Shown piece by piece: positions 16,157 to 22,277 of a DNA stretch of 22,277 nt. The notes beneath the pieces are model-generated. The model saw only the letters and a program-made list of their open reading frames with translations. It made no database searches and was not told the DNA's origin. Position numbers and translations under genes: made by a program. How positions within the stretch are numbered: position 1 is the first letter of the stretch; each line of letters begins with the position of its first letter. This stretch comes from an uncultured Clostridium sp. (GTDB lineage: Bacteria; Bacillota; Clostridia; Clostridiales; Clostridiaceae), in NCBI GenBank assembly GCA_900543325.1, contig UQQU01000058.1:1-22277 (forward strand), given 5' to 3'.

Positions 16157-16187
16157 ATTATAAATGCTAGAGTGCACTCTATGTCAA
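16157..16187 (-). promoter_or_regulatory. MerR-type promoter/operator: 19-bp spacer with perfect palindrome
   Basis: On the minus strand a perfect -35 TTGACA (16182-16187) and perfect -10 TATAAT (16157-16162) are separated by 19 bp, longer than the optimal 17. The spacer is filled by the perfect 14-bp palindrome TAGAGTGCACTCTA (16168-16181). This is the classical MerR-family arrangement, in which the regulator binds between the boxes and untwists DNA when activated. It lies about 20 bp upstream of the merR start. No second copy of the palindrome was noticed elsewhere in the window. Confidence 0.93.
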
Positions 16188-16315
16188 ACACTACATTACG
16201 ACACTATATACTTAGAAAATTTTAAATTTTTCATATTTACCTAAAAATATACAAAATATTTATTGCAATTTTGTCATCTAAACCTTTACTTGGTTAATTA
16301 AATATTTTTAAAATT

Positions 16316-16609
16316 TTAAAATTTATTTTTAATCGTATATAAGAAGAAGATTATAAGTGTAAAATTCATAAAATGATTAAAGGACAAGCAAACGCTCATC
16401 CTTTTTATATAATCATACTGCATTAATATTCCTATTGGTTTGTCATCATTATAAATAGCATGTACTTTGCTATTATATTCCCTATATGCAAATGCTCTTG
16501 CCAGTATTGTATTATTAGAAGGAACAAATTTTTCTTGTTCTTCTTTAACTCTCAACTTATTAAAAATACGCCAATTATCAGGATTAATAGAAGAAAAATA
16601 AACAGCCAT
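16316..16609 (-). pseudogene. Truncated GNAT acetyltransferase (BltD/SpeG-like N-terminus)
   Basis: From an ATG at 16609 (GGGGG upstream) the protein reads like the start of a GNAT-family polyamine/spermidine-type acetyltransferase: INPDNWRIFNKLRVKEEQEK, then VPSNNTILARAFAYRE and HAIYNDDKPIGILMQYDY. After about residue 70 the frame runs into an unrelated, hydrophobic tail and ends at 16316, so the acetyl-CoA binding motif (R/Q-x-x-G-x-G/A) is missing. The break coincides with the hairpin at 16379-16404, as if a deletion joined mid-gene to the original terminator. It should not be an active acetyltransferase. Confidence 0.7.
16379..16404. terminator. Hairpin inside the GNAT remnant, likely former terminator
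   Basis: AAAGGA (16379-16384) pairs with TCCTTT (16399-16404), with inner pairs through AAGC/GCTC including wobbles around a 4-base loop. On the plus strand TTTTT follows; on the minus strand only TTT then AATCATTTT. It sits where the GNAT homology is lost, and probably ended the original gene. Confidence 0.45.
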
Positions 16610-16752
16610 AAATACCCCCATAAAATAAGCTTAATACTAAATTTAATATTATCTTATCACTCCTTACCTCAAATTTCCATAAAACTCTACATTCGTGAAC
16701 TTTAAATTAATTACTAAAACTTGAATTTGATATAGCTTATCTTTACCTTCTA

Positions 16753-17133
16753 TTATTTATTGTCAGTTTTCTTTTGAAACTCTTCATTATCAATTATAAA
16801 ACGCTCATGTATTCCTTCACCAATTTTTCCACCTTCATCGAAGGCTTCAACTTTGAATACAAGTCTTCTTCTATCTACTTCAATTAACTCACTTTTCGCA
16901 GTTACTTCCATTCCCATAGGTGTACTAGATAGATGTTTTACATTCATAAGTGTCCCAACACTACCTTTCCCCTCTTCTAATTCATTTTGAATACTTTTAT
17001 AAGCAGCTTCTTCCATAAGTGCAACCATAGAAGGTGTTGCATATACATTTAATTCTCCACTTCTTAAAGTCTTTGCAATATTGTTTTCATTTACAGTATC
17101 CTTAGCTTCACCAATTATTCCTATATTAATCAT
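16753..17133 (-). CDS. FlK-like hotdog-fold thioesterase
   Basis: A 126-residue single-domain thioesterase resembling the fluoroacetyl-CoA thioesterase (FlK) family. VYATPSMVALMEEAA (30-44) is the family signature. Thr33, Glu41 and His67 have the same spacing (8 and 26 residues) as the FlK catalytic triad Thr42, Glu50, His76, so the active site seems intact. Most bacterial members are not known to act on fluoroacetyl-CoA and are likely general acyl-CoA thioesterases. AGGAGG precedes the ATG at 17133. The gene lies between the HipA-like kinase and the GNAT remnant on the same strand, with AT-rich gaps and no clear operon. A link to the acyl-ACP operon is tempting but not shown. Confidence 0.85.
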   Translation of the reverse strand: MINIGIIGEAKDTVNENNIAKTLRSGELNVYATPSMVALMEEAAYKSIQNELEEGKGSVGTLMNVKHLSSTPMGMEVTAKSELIEVDRRRLVFKVEAFDEGGKIGEGIHERFIIDNEEFQKKTDNK

Positions 17134-17228
17134 TTTATTTCCTCCTACTGCTATAAAATAATTTTATCTATAGTTATATTTTAAAATTTTTCCTAAGTTC
17201 CTTTATTTTTTATATTATAATAATTTTT

Positions 17229-18338
17229 TCAAAACTGATCTATAATATGATCATACATAGACATAATCCATTGAATTATATCATTATAATCTGTACCTTT
17301 AACCTCTAATATTTCTTTAGCGTATGGCCTAAAAATATCTTCAAGAAATTCTTTTTTTAAATTTCCTGCGAAAGGTTTATCTACTAATTCACTTTTTAAT
17401 TGCCTTACAATATATTTTAATATATCTTCTGAGTTTCCATAAACAGTTACATACTGTAAATTGTTATTAAACTTAACACTAGAAAATAGACTTAATCCAT
17501 TATCATATAATCTATACAACTTTACATATGAATTAATTTTATAAAATCCAAAGTTAGTAAGATTTCTATCCATTTGTCTAGTTAATATATCAAATAAAAA
17601 CATTCTTAAAAAGTCAATTCTTACTCTTTTATCAATATCTTTAAGTACTAAATTTTTATATATTACTTCAATATTCCTACTATCCGTATTTAAGAAAGCA
17701 TCTGCATGAATCAAATCTATATTTTCATCTATAAAAGATAAACTCAATCCATTTCCAAGATATTTTGCTTCTGCACAATTTACTCCTAAACTTCTAGCAA
17801 TTAAATAACAAAGTTCCTCAGCTATTCCATCATATGTATTATGTTGAAGTGAATGTTTTAAGATAGCTAAATTACCATTAACTCTTACGATAGATTTTTC
17901 ACATGCACCTATAAGATTTATATTATTATAACTTTTATTTATATTTAAATATTTTTTATATAAATCAACTTCAGGTATTTCTTTATCTATTGTTAATAAT
18001 AAATCCCATGGGCTATTATCAAACTCATTTTCTGATATCCATAGTCTATCTTTAACATTCATTCCTTTTGTCTTTAAGAATAATTCCCAATACCACATAG
18101 AACCACTATCATCAATATTAAGTGATTTTAATATTTTATTTAACCCAACTTGTGCATTAGGTCTAACTCTATCTTTAATCCATTCTATTAATTCATTTCC
18201 AACAATAGTATTCTTAATATGTTTATCAAAGAATAAATCAGGTCTTAATATTTCTAATTGCTTTGGTATATTACTTTCTACTGTTAATAATCCAACAGTT
18301 ATATCATGATATTTCAAATATAGTATTTTTTCCTTCAC
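17229..18338 (-). CDS. HipA-like serine/threonine kinase, no HipB partner
   Basis: A 369-residue protein with HipA-kinase features. NLAILKHS (157-164) offers an ATP-binding Lys161. DILTRQMDRNLTNFGF (250-265) matches the catalytic loop, with Asp257 as candidate base and Asn262 as metal ligand. YRLYDNGLSLF (275-285) corresponds to the DFG-like metal-binding Asp279. An N-terminal domain of about 140 residues precedes the kinase core and I do not recognise it. HipA toxins phosphorylate glutamyl-tRNA synthetase and are normally paired with a HipB antitoxin; no HTH gene is adjacent here, so this is an orphan HipA/CtkA-like kinase of unknown target. The start is a GTG at 18338 with GAGGTG upstream. 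Confidence 0.75.
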   Translation of the reverse strand: MKEKILYLKYHDITVGLLTVESNIPKQLEILRPDLFFDKHIKNTIVGNELIEWIKDRVRPNAQVGLNKILKSLNIDDSGSMWYWELFLKTKGMNVKDRLWISENEFDNSPWDLLLTIDKEIPEVDLYKKYLNINKSYNNINLIGACEKSIVRVNGNLAILKHSLQHNTYDGIAEELCYLIARSLGVNCAEAKYLGNGLSLSFIDENIDLIHADAFLNTDSRNIEVIYKNLVLKDIDKRVRIDFLRMFLFDILTRQMDRNLTNFGFYKINSYVKLYRLYDNGLSLFSSVKFNNNLQYVTVYGNSEDILKYIVRQLKSELVDKPFAGNLKKEFLEDIFRPYAKEILEVKGTDYNDIIQWIMSMYDHIIDQF

Positions 18339-18707
18339 CTAATACACCTCAAACTTTTTCAATCATTAATTTCATTTACCTATATTATATCATATACTTA
18401 ACTAATTTATATAAAGCTTGTTGTTAAATCAATTTCTATTATAACACCCTTAAAAACTTCAAGCATTTCGCCTTCAGTAGCACATTCAATAACCAGTTAA
18501 TTACCTTATATATTATCTATATAGAATTAATTTATTTTGCGTATTTTATTAGATTCCCTAAATACAAAAATTCCCCAAGACCTAGTCTTGGAGAACATAA
18601 AACACACTTTAATATTTAATTATATTAAGCCTATTTATTTATTCTATTACGAAATGCGCACTTAAATTCTAAATTCAATCTTCGCTTCACTTGATTTCAT
18701 TAAGAAT
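18339..18707. other. 369-bp intergenic region; terminator and a possible ORF scrap
   Basis: The gap separates the RNA methyltransferase stop from the HipA-like gene. It contains the terminator at 18566-18591. Minus-strand TATAAT near 18383-18388 may be a -10 for the HipA-like gene. On the minus strand a 29-codon open stretch (18407-18496) reads like coding sequence (IECATEGEMLEVFKG) but has no proper start signal and no family I recognise. It may be the C-terminal scrap of a lost gene, or chance. I see nothing else. Confidence 0.4.
18566..18591 (-). terminator. Terminator downstream of the RNA methyltransferase gene
   Basis: CCAAGAC (18575-18581) pairs with GTCTTGG (18585-18591) around a 3-base loop. 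On the minus strand GGAATTTTTG follows. It lies about 115 bases beyond the methyltransferase stop, which leaves a fairly long 3' untranslated region. The stem is short but GC-rich for this genome. Confidence 0.7.
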
Positions 18708-20066
18708 TTAATGCCTCTTCGTAAGTCTAACAACTGTCTCAGCATGCGGAGTATTTGGGAACATGTCTTTAACTGTACTCTTATCAACTTTATATCCATT
18801 AGCTAATAATACATCTAAGTTTTCAACCATTGTCTTAGGATTACATGAAACATAAATTATTTCAGGTGCATTAAATCTAATTACATAATCTAAAGCCTTT
18901 GGTGAAACACCGCTTCTTGGTGGATCTAAGATGATTATATCTGGCTTATCCTTAACTTTCTTAATAGTTTCGGCAACATCTCCAGCTATAAACTCACAGT
19001 TATTTAATCCATTAAGCTTAGCATTTTCTTTTGCAGCTTCAACAGCTTCTTCAATAAGCTCAAGTCCAACAACCTTCTTAGCATTAGGTGCTGCTATTTG
19101 ACCAATTGTACCTGTTCCACAATAAAGGTCAAATACAACTTTGTTTTCACCATCACCCATAAAATCTCTAACTACACTATAAAGAGATTCAGCTCCCTTA
19201 GAGTTAGTTTGGAAGAATGAAAATGGTGATATCTTAAATTTAAGACCAAGTAAAGTTTCAACTATGTAATCTCTTCCAAATAATACATTAACCTTTTCTG
19301 GTACAACTGCATCAGATAAAGAGTTATTTTCAGTATGTAGTACAGATACTAATTCACCTTTATAGTTTTGAGCTTTAAGCAATTCAGTATATTCAGTTAA
19401 ATCAAAATCAATTTGAGTTGTAGTTACTAAGTTAACCATAAGCTCACCAGTATTAGTAGCTTTTCTAATAACTAAATGTCTTAAATAACCTTCTCTTCTC
19501 ATTACTCTATAATAAGGTAATCCAGTTTTTCTAAAGTAATCTACAGTTGTTTTAAGAACAGTTCTAAAATCTTCATCAACTATCATACAACTATCTACTG
19601 TTAATACACCAAAAGATTTTCCTTTCATGTGCATTCCTAAAGTAAGCTCTCCACCTTTTTCTAAGTCTCCAAAAGTGAATTCCATCTTATTTCTATATTC
19701 CCAACAATTTTCACTACCTTTTACTCCAAGGTACATTCCCATAGGTAAGTCCTTTTCTTCAAAAAGTTCACAAATTTCATCACTTAATAATTCTAATTGC
19801 TTTTCATAAGTTAAATTTTGAGAACTACATCCTCCACATACTCCAAAATGAGGACATGGTGCTTCTATTTCATATCCAGCTTTTTCAATAACCTCTACAA
19901 GCTTAGCCTCAGCATATCCTTCTCTATTTTTCTTAACTGTAGCTTTTACTGTTTGCCCAGGGAAAGCACCTTTCACATAAACCTTTTTTCCCTCACATTC
20001 TGAAATCCCTGTTGAAGGAAACTTTATACCGTCTATTTTTAATGTTAACTGACTTCCTCTTTTCAT
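18708..20066 (-). CDS. rlmD: TrmA/RlmD-family 23S rRNA (uracil-5-)-methyltransferase
   Basis: A 452-residue SAM-dependent RNA m5U methyltransferase. An N-terminal TRAM domain (about 5-60) binds RNA. Three cysteines in CPHFGVCGGC (71-80) plus a later Cys in VDSCMIV match the iron-sulfur cluster site of RumA/RlmD. The C-terminal SAM domain has FDLYCGTGTIG, DPPRSGV and YVSCNPKT, the last carrying the catalytic Cys. The start is the ATG at 20066, with GGAG 6 bases upstream; a TTG at 20078 overlaps that site and is unlikely. In Firmicutes this family includes RlmCD, which methylates two 23S positions, so the exact target uridine is uncertain. It is a housekeeping gene. Confidence 0.9.
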   Translation of the reverse strand: MKRGSQLTLKIDGIKFPSTGISECEGKKVYVKGAFPGQTVKATVKKNREGYAEAKLVEVIEKAGYEIEAPCPHFGVCGGCSSQNLTYEKQLELLSDEICELFEEKDLPMGMYLGVKGSENCWEYRNKMEFTFGDLEKGGELTLGMHMKGKSFGVLTVDSCMIVDEDFRTVLKTTVDYFRKTGLPYYRVMRREGYLRHLVIRKATNTGELMVNLVTTTQIDFDLTEYTELLKAQNYKGELVSVLHTENNSLSDAVVPEKVNVLFGRDYIVETLLGLKFKISPFSFFQTNSKGAESLYSVVRDFMGDGENKVVFDLYCGTGTIGQIAAPNAKKVVGLELIEEAVEAAKENAKLNGLNNCEFIAGDVAETIKKVKDKPDIIILDPPRSGVSPKALDYVIRFNAPEIIYVSCNPKTMVENLDVLLANGYKVDKSTVKDMFPNTPHAETVVRLTKRH

Positions 20067-20199
20067 CTTACGCTCCAATCTAAAAAATTAATTATTCATT
20101 ATTTGCTAATTATATTTTTTCTCTAAAATTATAAATTAAAAGTAGGTTTGTAAAAACTTCTAGCTTTTAGCTTCTAACTAATAGTATTATACATTAAAA

Positions 20200-20238
20200 C
20201 AAAAATAAAAACACCTCTATAAATTATTATAAAGGTGT
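20200..20238 (-). terminator. Terminator after the small membrane protein gene
   Basis: ACACCTCTATAA (20211-20222) pairs with 20227-20238 with one mismatch around the loop ATTA. On the minus strand it is followed by TTTTTATTTTTGTTTT. It lies just past the stop at 20248 and should end the comEA-side gene group before the methyltransferase gene. Confidence 0.85.
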
Positions 20239-20247
20239 CTTATAAAA

Positions 20248-20655
20248 TTATCTAAAGATGAATTTTTTTCCTAAAGTCTTTCCATGTAAAAATTCTTGTA
20301 AAAGTGGATAGTATAGTATATTACTTATTACATAAATAATCATAAATACTTCTTCTCTTAAAGCTACTCTATATCCAAAAACTCTTAAAGCTAAATCAAA
20401 TATTCCAAATATTATTAACGCTAAACCTATAGCAAATATTTGATCTAAAATTCCGCTTAAAACGACTTTTGTATAGTGAAGTAGTTTACCATCAGTCTTT
20501 ATTTCTTCATCCCTTATAAATTCTCTAGCTTCTGCCGATTCCTCTTCAGCTAAATATACTTCTGCCTCTTCTAAAAGATCCGGTGATATGAAATCATCAT
20601 TGTTTTCAATTTGATTAGCTTTGTTATCTAGCTTTTCTTCATTGTTATCTACCAT
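20248..20655 (-). CDS. Small membrane protein with RDD-like C-terminus
   Basis: A 135-residue protein. The first 65 or so residues are acidic and without hydrophobic stretches. Two transmembrane segments follow (SGILDQIFAIGLALIIFGIF, and FMIIYVISNILYYPLLQ), and it ends GKTLGKKFIFR, which matches the GKTLGK loop of RDD-family proteins. After that loop an RDD domain normally continues, so this is a shortened or divergent member. The start at 20655 is chosen because GGAGG lies 5 bases upstream; an ATG at 20667 would include this site. Function unknown. It follows the lipoprotein gene by 45 bases and may be co-transcribed. Confidence 0.75.
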   Translation of the reverse strand: MVDNNEEKLDNKANQIENNDDFISPDLLEEAEVYLAEEESAEAREFIRDEEIKTDGKLLHYTKVVLSGILDQIFAIGLALIIFGIFDLALRVFGYRVALREEVFMIIYVISNILYYPLLQEFLHGKTLGKKFIFR

Positions 20656-20700
20656 TTCTACCTCCATAGAATTTATATTTATATAATTAAAGCTTATTAT

Positions 20701-21369
20701 TTACTTAAAGTTATATACTCTACTTTCTAATTTATAAAGTAAAAAGTCCTCTGTAATTGTTATTGTTTCTTTTAAGCCATCAACATTATTTGTTATGGTT
20801 TGTATACTCTCACCTGTACCATTTTTAATTACATCATATATTTCTTTGTCTAATTCAGTATAATCTCTTTCATAATCCCCAGTAAATGCTTGTGAAAAAG
20901 ATGATAATGATAAATTTTCAAACTCAAATTTTCCTGTTTCTAATATAGTTTTTTTATCTAACTTATACCCTAATTTCATTTCTAATTTTCCAGTAGCTAA
21001 ATCTGAACCATATTGTTTAAAACCAAAATATAAACTTTCTAATCTTTCTGCATCTGGAATATCAAAATATATATAAGTATCATTAACTGATTGGCCATTT
21101 TCTTCTTTTATTTCATCTTCTGTAATATCATAATCTAATGAATATCCTTTAGCTGTTGACTCTACACTTGCTAATGATTTATTATATAATTCTTTAACTT
21201 GTTCCCTAGTATAATCTTCTGACCATGTTCCTGGAAGTATATCTACATTTTCAACTGTTGTCTTTTGATTTTTCTTTCCTGTCTTTGCCTCATCGTTGTT
21301 ACTTGAGCATCCTACTGCACTAATGGCTAACATTGCAACTAATGCTAAAGATATTGCTTTTTTCTTCAT
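20701..21369 (-). CDS. Predicted lipoprotein of unknown function
   Basis: A 222-residue exported protein with a lysine-rich n-region, a hydrophobic core and the lipobox ISAVGC (16-21). Cys21 should be lipidated after signal peptidase II cleavage, anchoring the protein on the outer face of the membrane. The mature part is Lys/Asp/Glu-rich, begins with a low-complexity linker, and shows no motif I recognise. AGGGGG lies 7 bases upstream of the ATG. It lies between the ComEA-like gene and the small membrane protein gene, on the same strand. Confidence 0.85.
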   Translation of the reverse strand: MKKKAISLALVAMLAISAVGCSSNNDEAKTGKKNQKTTVENVDILPGTWSEDYTREQVKELYNKSLASVESTAKGYSLDYDITEDEIKEENGQSVNDTYIYFDIPDAERLESLYFGFKQYGSDLATGKLEMKLGYKLDKKTILETGKFEFENLSLSSFSQAFTGDYERDYTELDKEIYDVIKNGTGESIQTITNNVDGLKETITITEDFLLYKLESRVYNFK

Positions 21370-21495
21370 GTTCTTACCCCCTACATCACTATTTAAATTA
21401 ATAATATGTTTTCCTAAATCCTATTAATTATAACATTAATCTCCTATATTTTAAAAGCATTTGATAACATATTTATGTAAAATTCACATTATAAT

Positions 21496-22200
21496 CTACA
21501 ATTTAATACTATCCTTTATTTTTTCAAAAGTTTTTTCTCCTATTCCATCAACATTCTTTAATTCCTCAATAGATTTGAATCCATTATTTTTTTCTCTATA
21601 TGAAATTATAGAATTAGCTTTTACTTCTCCTATTCCAGGAATTTCTTTTAACTTACTTAAATCAGAGTCATTTATACTGATCTTTCCATCATCACTTTCT
21701 TCATTTATTTCTTTATCTTCCGTTGCATATTCCTCTTCTATATTAAGATCATTTATATTTCTAATTATTATTAATTCGTGATTTTTTATTTCTTTAGCTC
21801 TATTTATATTTGAAATATCTGCGTCTTGTGTTAATCCTCCTGCTGCTTCAATTAAATCTTTAATTATACTTCCTTCATTTAAAGTATAAACATCTGGATT
21901 CATTACTTCCCCTTTAATTTCAACTACTATTGTATTATTAGAAACTGTTTCTAAAGTAGTATCCGCTACCTTATTTTCAATAGTCAGATTATTATTTTCT
22001 TCCTGAAAATTTTGTAAATAATCTGTATTCATATTTTCTTCCTCAGTACTAATACTATCTTCATCTATAAAAATATTTTGCATATATTCATCTTTAAAAA
22101 CATTATTTCTATTCTTTCCATATGTTAATAATGATACACTTACTGTTATAAATAAGAATATCATTATTCCTATTACTTTTTTATTTTTTAATTTTTTCAT
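21496..22200 (-). CDS. comEA: ComEA-like DNA-binding protein (SLBB + helix-hairpin-helix)
   Basis: A 234-residue protein with one N-terminal transmembrane segment (about 9-27), an acidic linker, an SLBB domain (about 91-147, with VVEIKGEVMNPDVYTLNEG) and tandem helix-hairpin-helix motifs at the C-terminus (IPGIGEVKA 187-195, VDGIGEKTF 217-225). This is the architecture of ComEA, the membrane-bound double-strand DNA receptor for transformation. The acidic linker is longer than in B. subtilis ComEA. AAGGAGG precedes the ATG at 22200. comEC is not adjacent downstream; the next gene is a lipoprotein, so this is an isolated comEA. Competence in clostridia is poorly documented and the role may be other DNA handling at the membrane. 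Confidence 0.88.
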   Translation of the reverse strand: MKKLKNKKVIGIMIFLFITVSVSLLTYGKNRNNVFKDEYMQNIFIDEDSISTEEENMNTDYLQNFQEENNNLTIENKVADTTLETVSNNTIVVEIKGEVMNPDVYTLNEGSIIKDLIEAAGGLTQDADISNINRAKEIKNHELIIIRNINDLNIEEEYATEDKEINEESDDGKISINDSDLSKLKEIPGIGEVKANSIISYREKNNGFKSIEELKNVDGIGEKTFEKIKDSIKL

Positions 22201-22225
22201 TATATTACCTCCTTATATACTTAGT

Positions 22226-22247
22226 TAGTGTAAAGTTTTTTACACTA
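22226..22247. promoter_or_regulatory. Dyad in the comEA leader
   Basis: TAGTGTAAA (22226-22234) is a perfect 9-bp complement of TTTACACTA (22239-22247) around a 4-base loop, about 30 bp upstream of the comEA start. It could be an operator, a leader hairpin, or on the plus strand a terminator (T-rich DNA follows) for a gene that would converge from inside this window; no such plus gene exists. The upstream context is outside the window. Confidence 0.4.
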
Positions 22248-22277
22248 CTTTTCTTTTAAATTCTTTATATATCAAGG

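Noticed and set aside
16460..16705. Plus-strand open frame of 81 codons
   Set aside because: It is complementary to the GNAT remnant and AT-rich leader and has no start signal or coding character.
18407..18496. A 29-codon coding-like scrap on the minus strand
   Set aside because: It has no start, no recognisable family and is short enough to be chance; mentioned only in the description of the intergenic region.
1..22277. CRISPR arrays, insertion sequences, phage genes, restriction or other defence genes
   Set aside because: No regularly spaced direct repeats, transposase, integrase or phage structural genes were seen; the HipA-like kinase is the only toxin-antitoxin-related gene and has no partner.

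Overview
The window is very AT-rich, with A/T-ending codons, strong AGGAGG-type ribosome binding sites, occasional TTG/GTG starts and classic Clostridium-like proteins. It most likely comes from a Clostridium sensu stricto-type Firmicute; I cannot name the species. Almost every gene is on the minus strand, so operons read from high to low coordinates. The only plus-strand coding remnant is at 7621-8060.

Layout from low to high coordinates. (1) 1-112: 5' part of tRNA-Glu(UUC) and its promoter. (2) 153-7378: a molybdenum hydroxylase (purine/xanthine dehydrogenase-like) locus: an XdhC-type maturation factor with unusual domain order, an NCS2 xanthine/urate-type permease, FAD, 2Fe-2S and Mo-binding subunits, and a MobA-like (MocA-type) nucleotidyltransferase. 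A 404-bp intergenic stretch before mocA holds large inverted repeats and looks like an RNA element. (3) 7621-8403: a scar where an N-terminal piece of a plus-strand surface-type protein gene (also frameshifted) is fused tail-to-tail to the N-terminal third of a minus-strand sugar aminotransferase (DegT family). (4) 8553-10703: ornithine decarboxylase with its own terminator. (5) 10966-16136: the most interesting part, a tightly packed six-gene operon: MerR regulator, membrane-anchored alpha/beta hydrolase, freestanding condensation-domain protein, acyl carrier protein, Sfp-type phosphopantetheinyl transferase and acyl-AMP/acyl-CoA ligase. Its promoter has a 19-bp spacer containing a perfect 14-bp palindrome, the hallmark of MerR-controlled promoters. 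(6) 16316-18338: a truncated GNAT acetyltransferase, a FlK-like hotdog thioesterase with its Thr/Glu/His triad, and an orphan HipA-like kinase. (7) 18708-22200: TrmA/RlmD-family RNA uracil methyltransferase, a small membrane protein with an RDD-like tail, a lipoprotein and a ComEA-like DNA-binding protein.

How the parts may work together. The hydroxylase locus reads as purine uptake plus hydroxylation with dedicated cofactor maturation. The MerR operon reads as a minimal one-module assembly line: the ligase activates an acid, the carrier (primed by its own PPTase) holds it, the condensation-type enzyme transfers it to an acceptor, and the hydrolase releases or edits the product. The product cannot be read from the sequence. 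The 7.6-8.4 kb and 16.3 kb regions show gene decay by deletion, marking variable parts of the chromosome.
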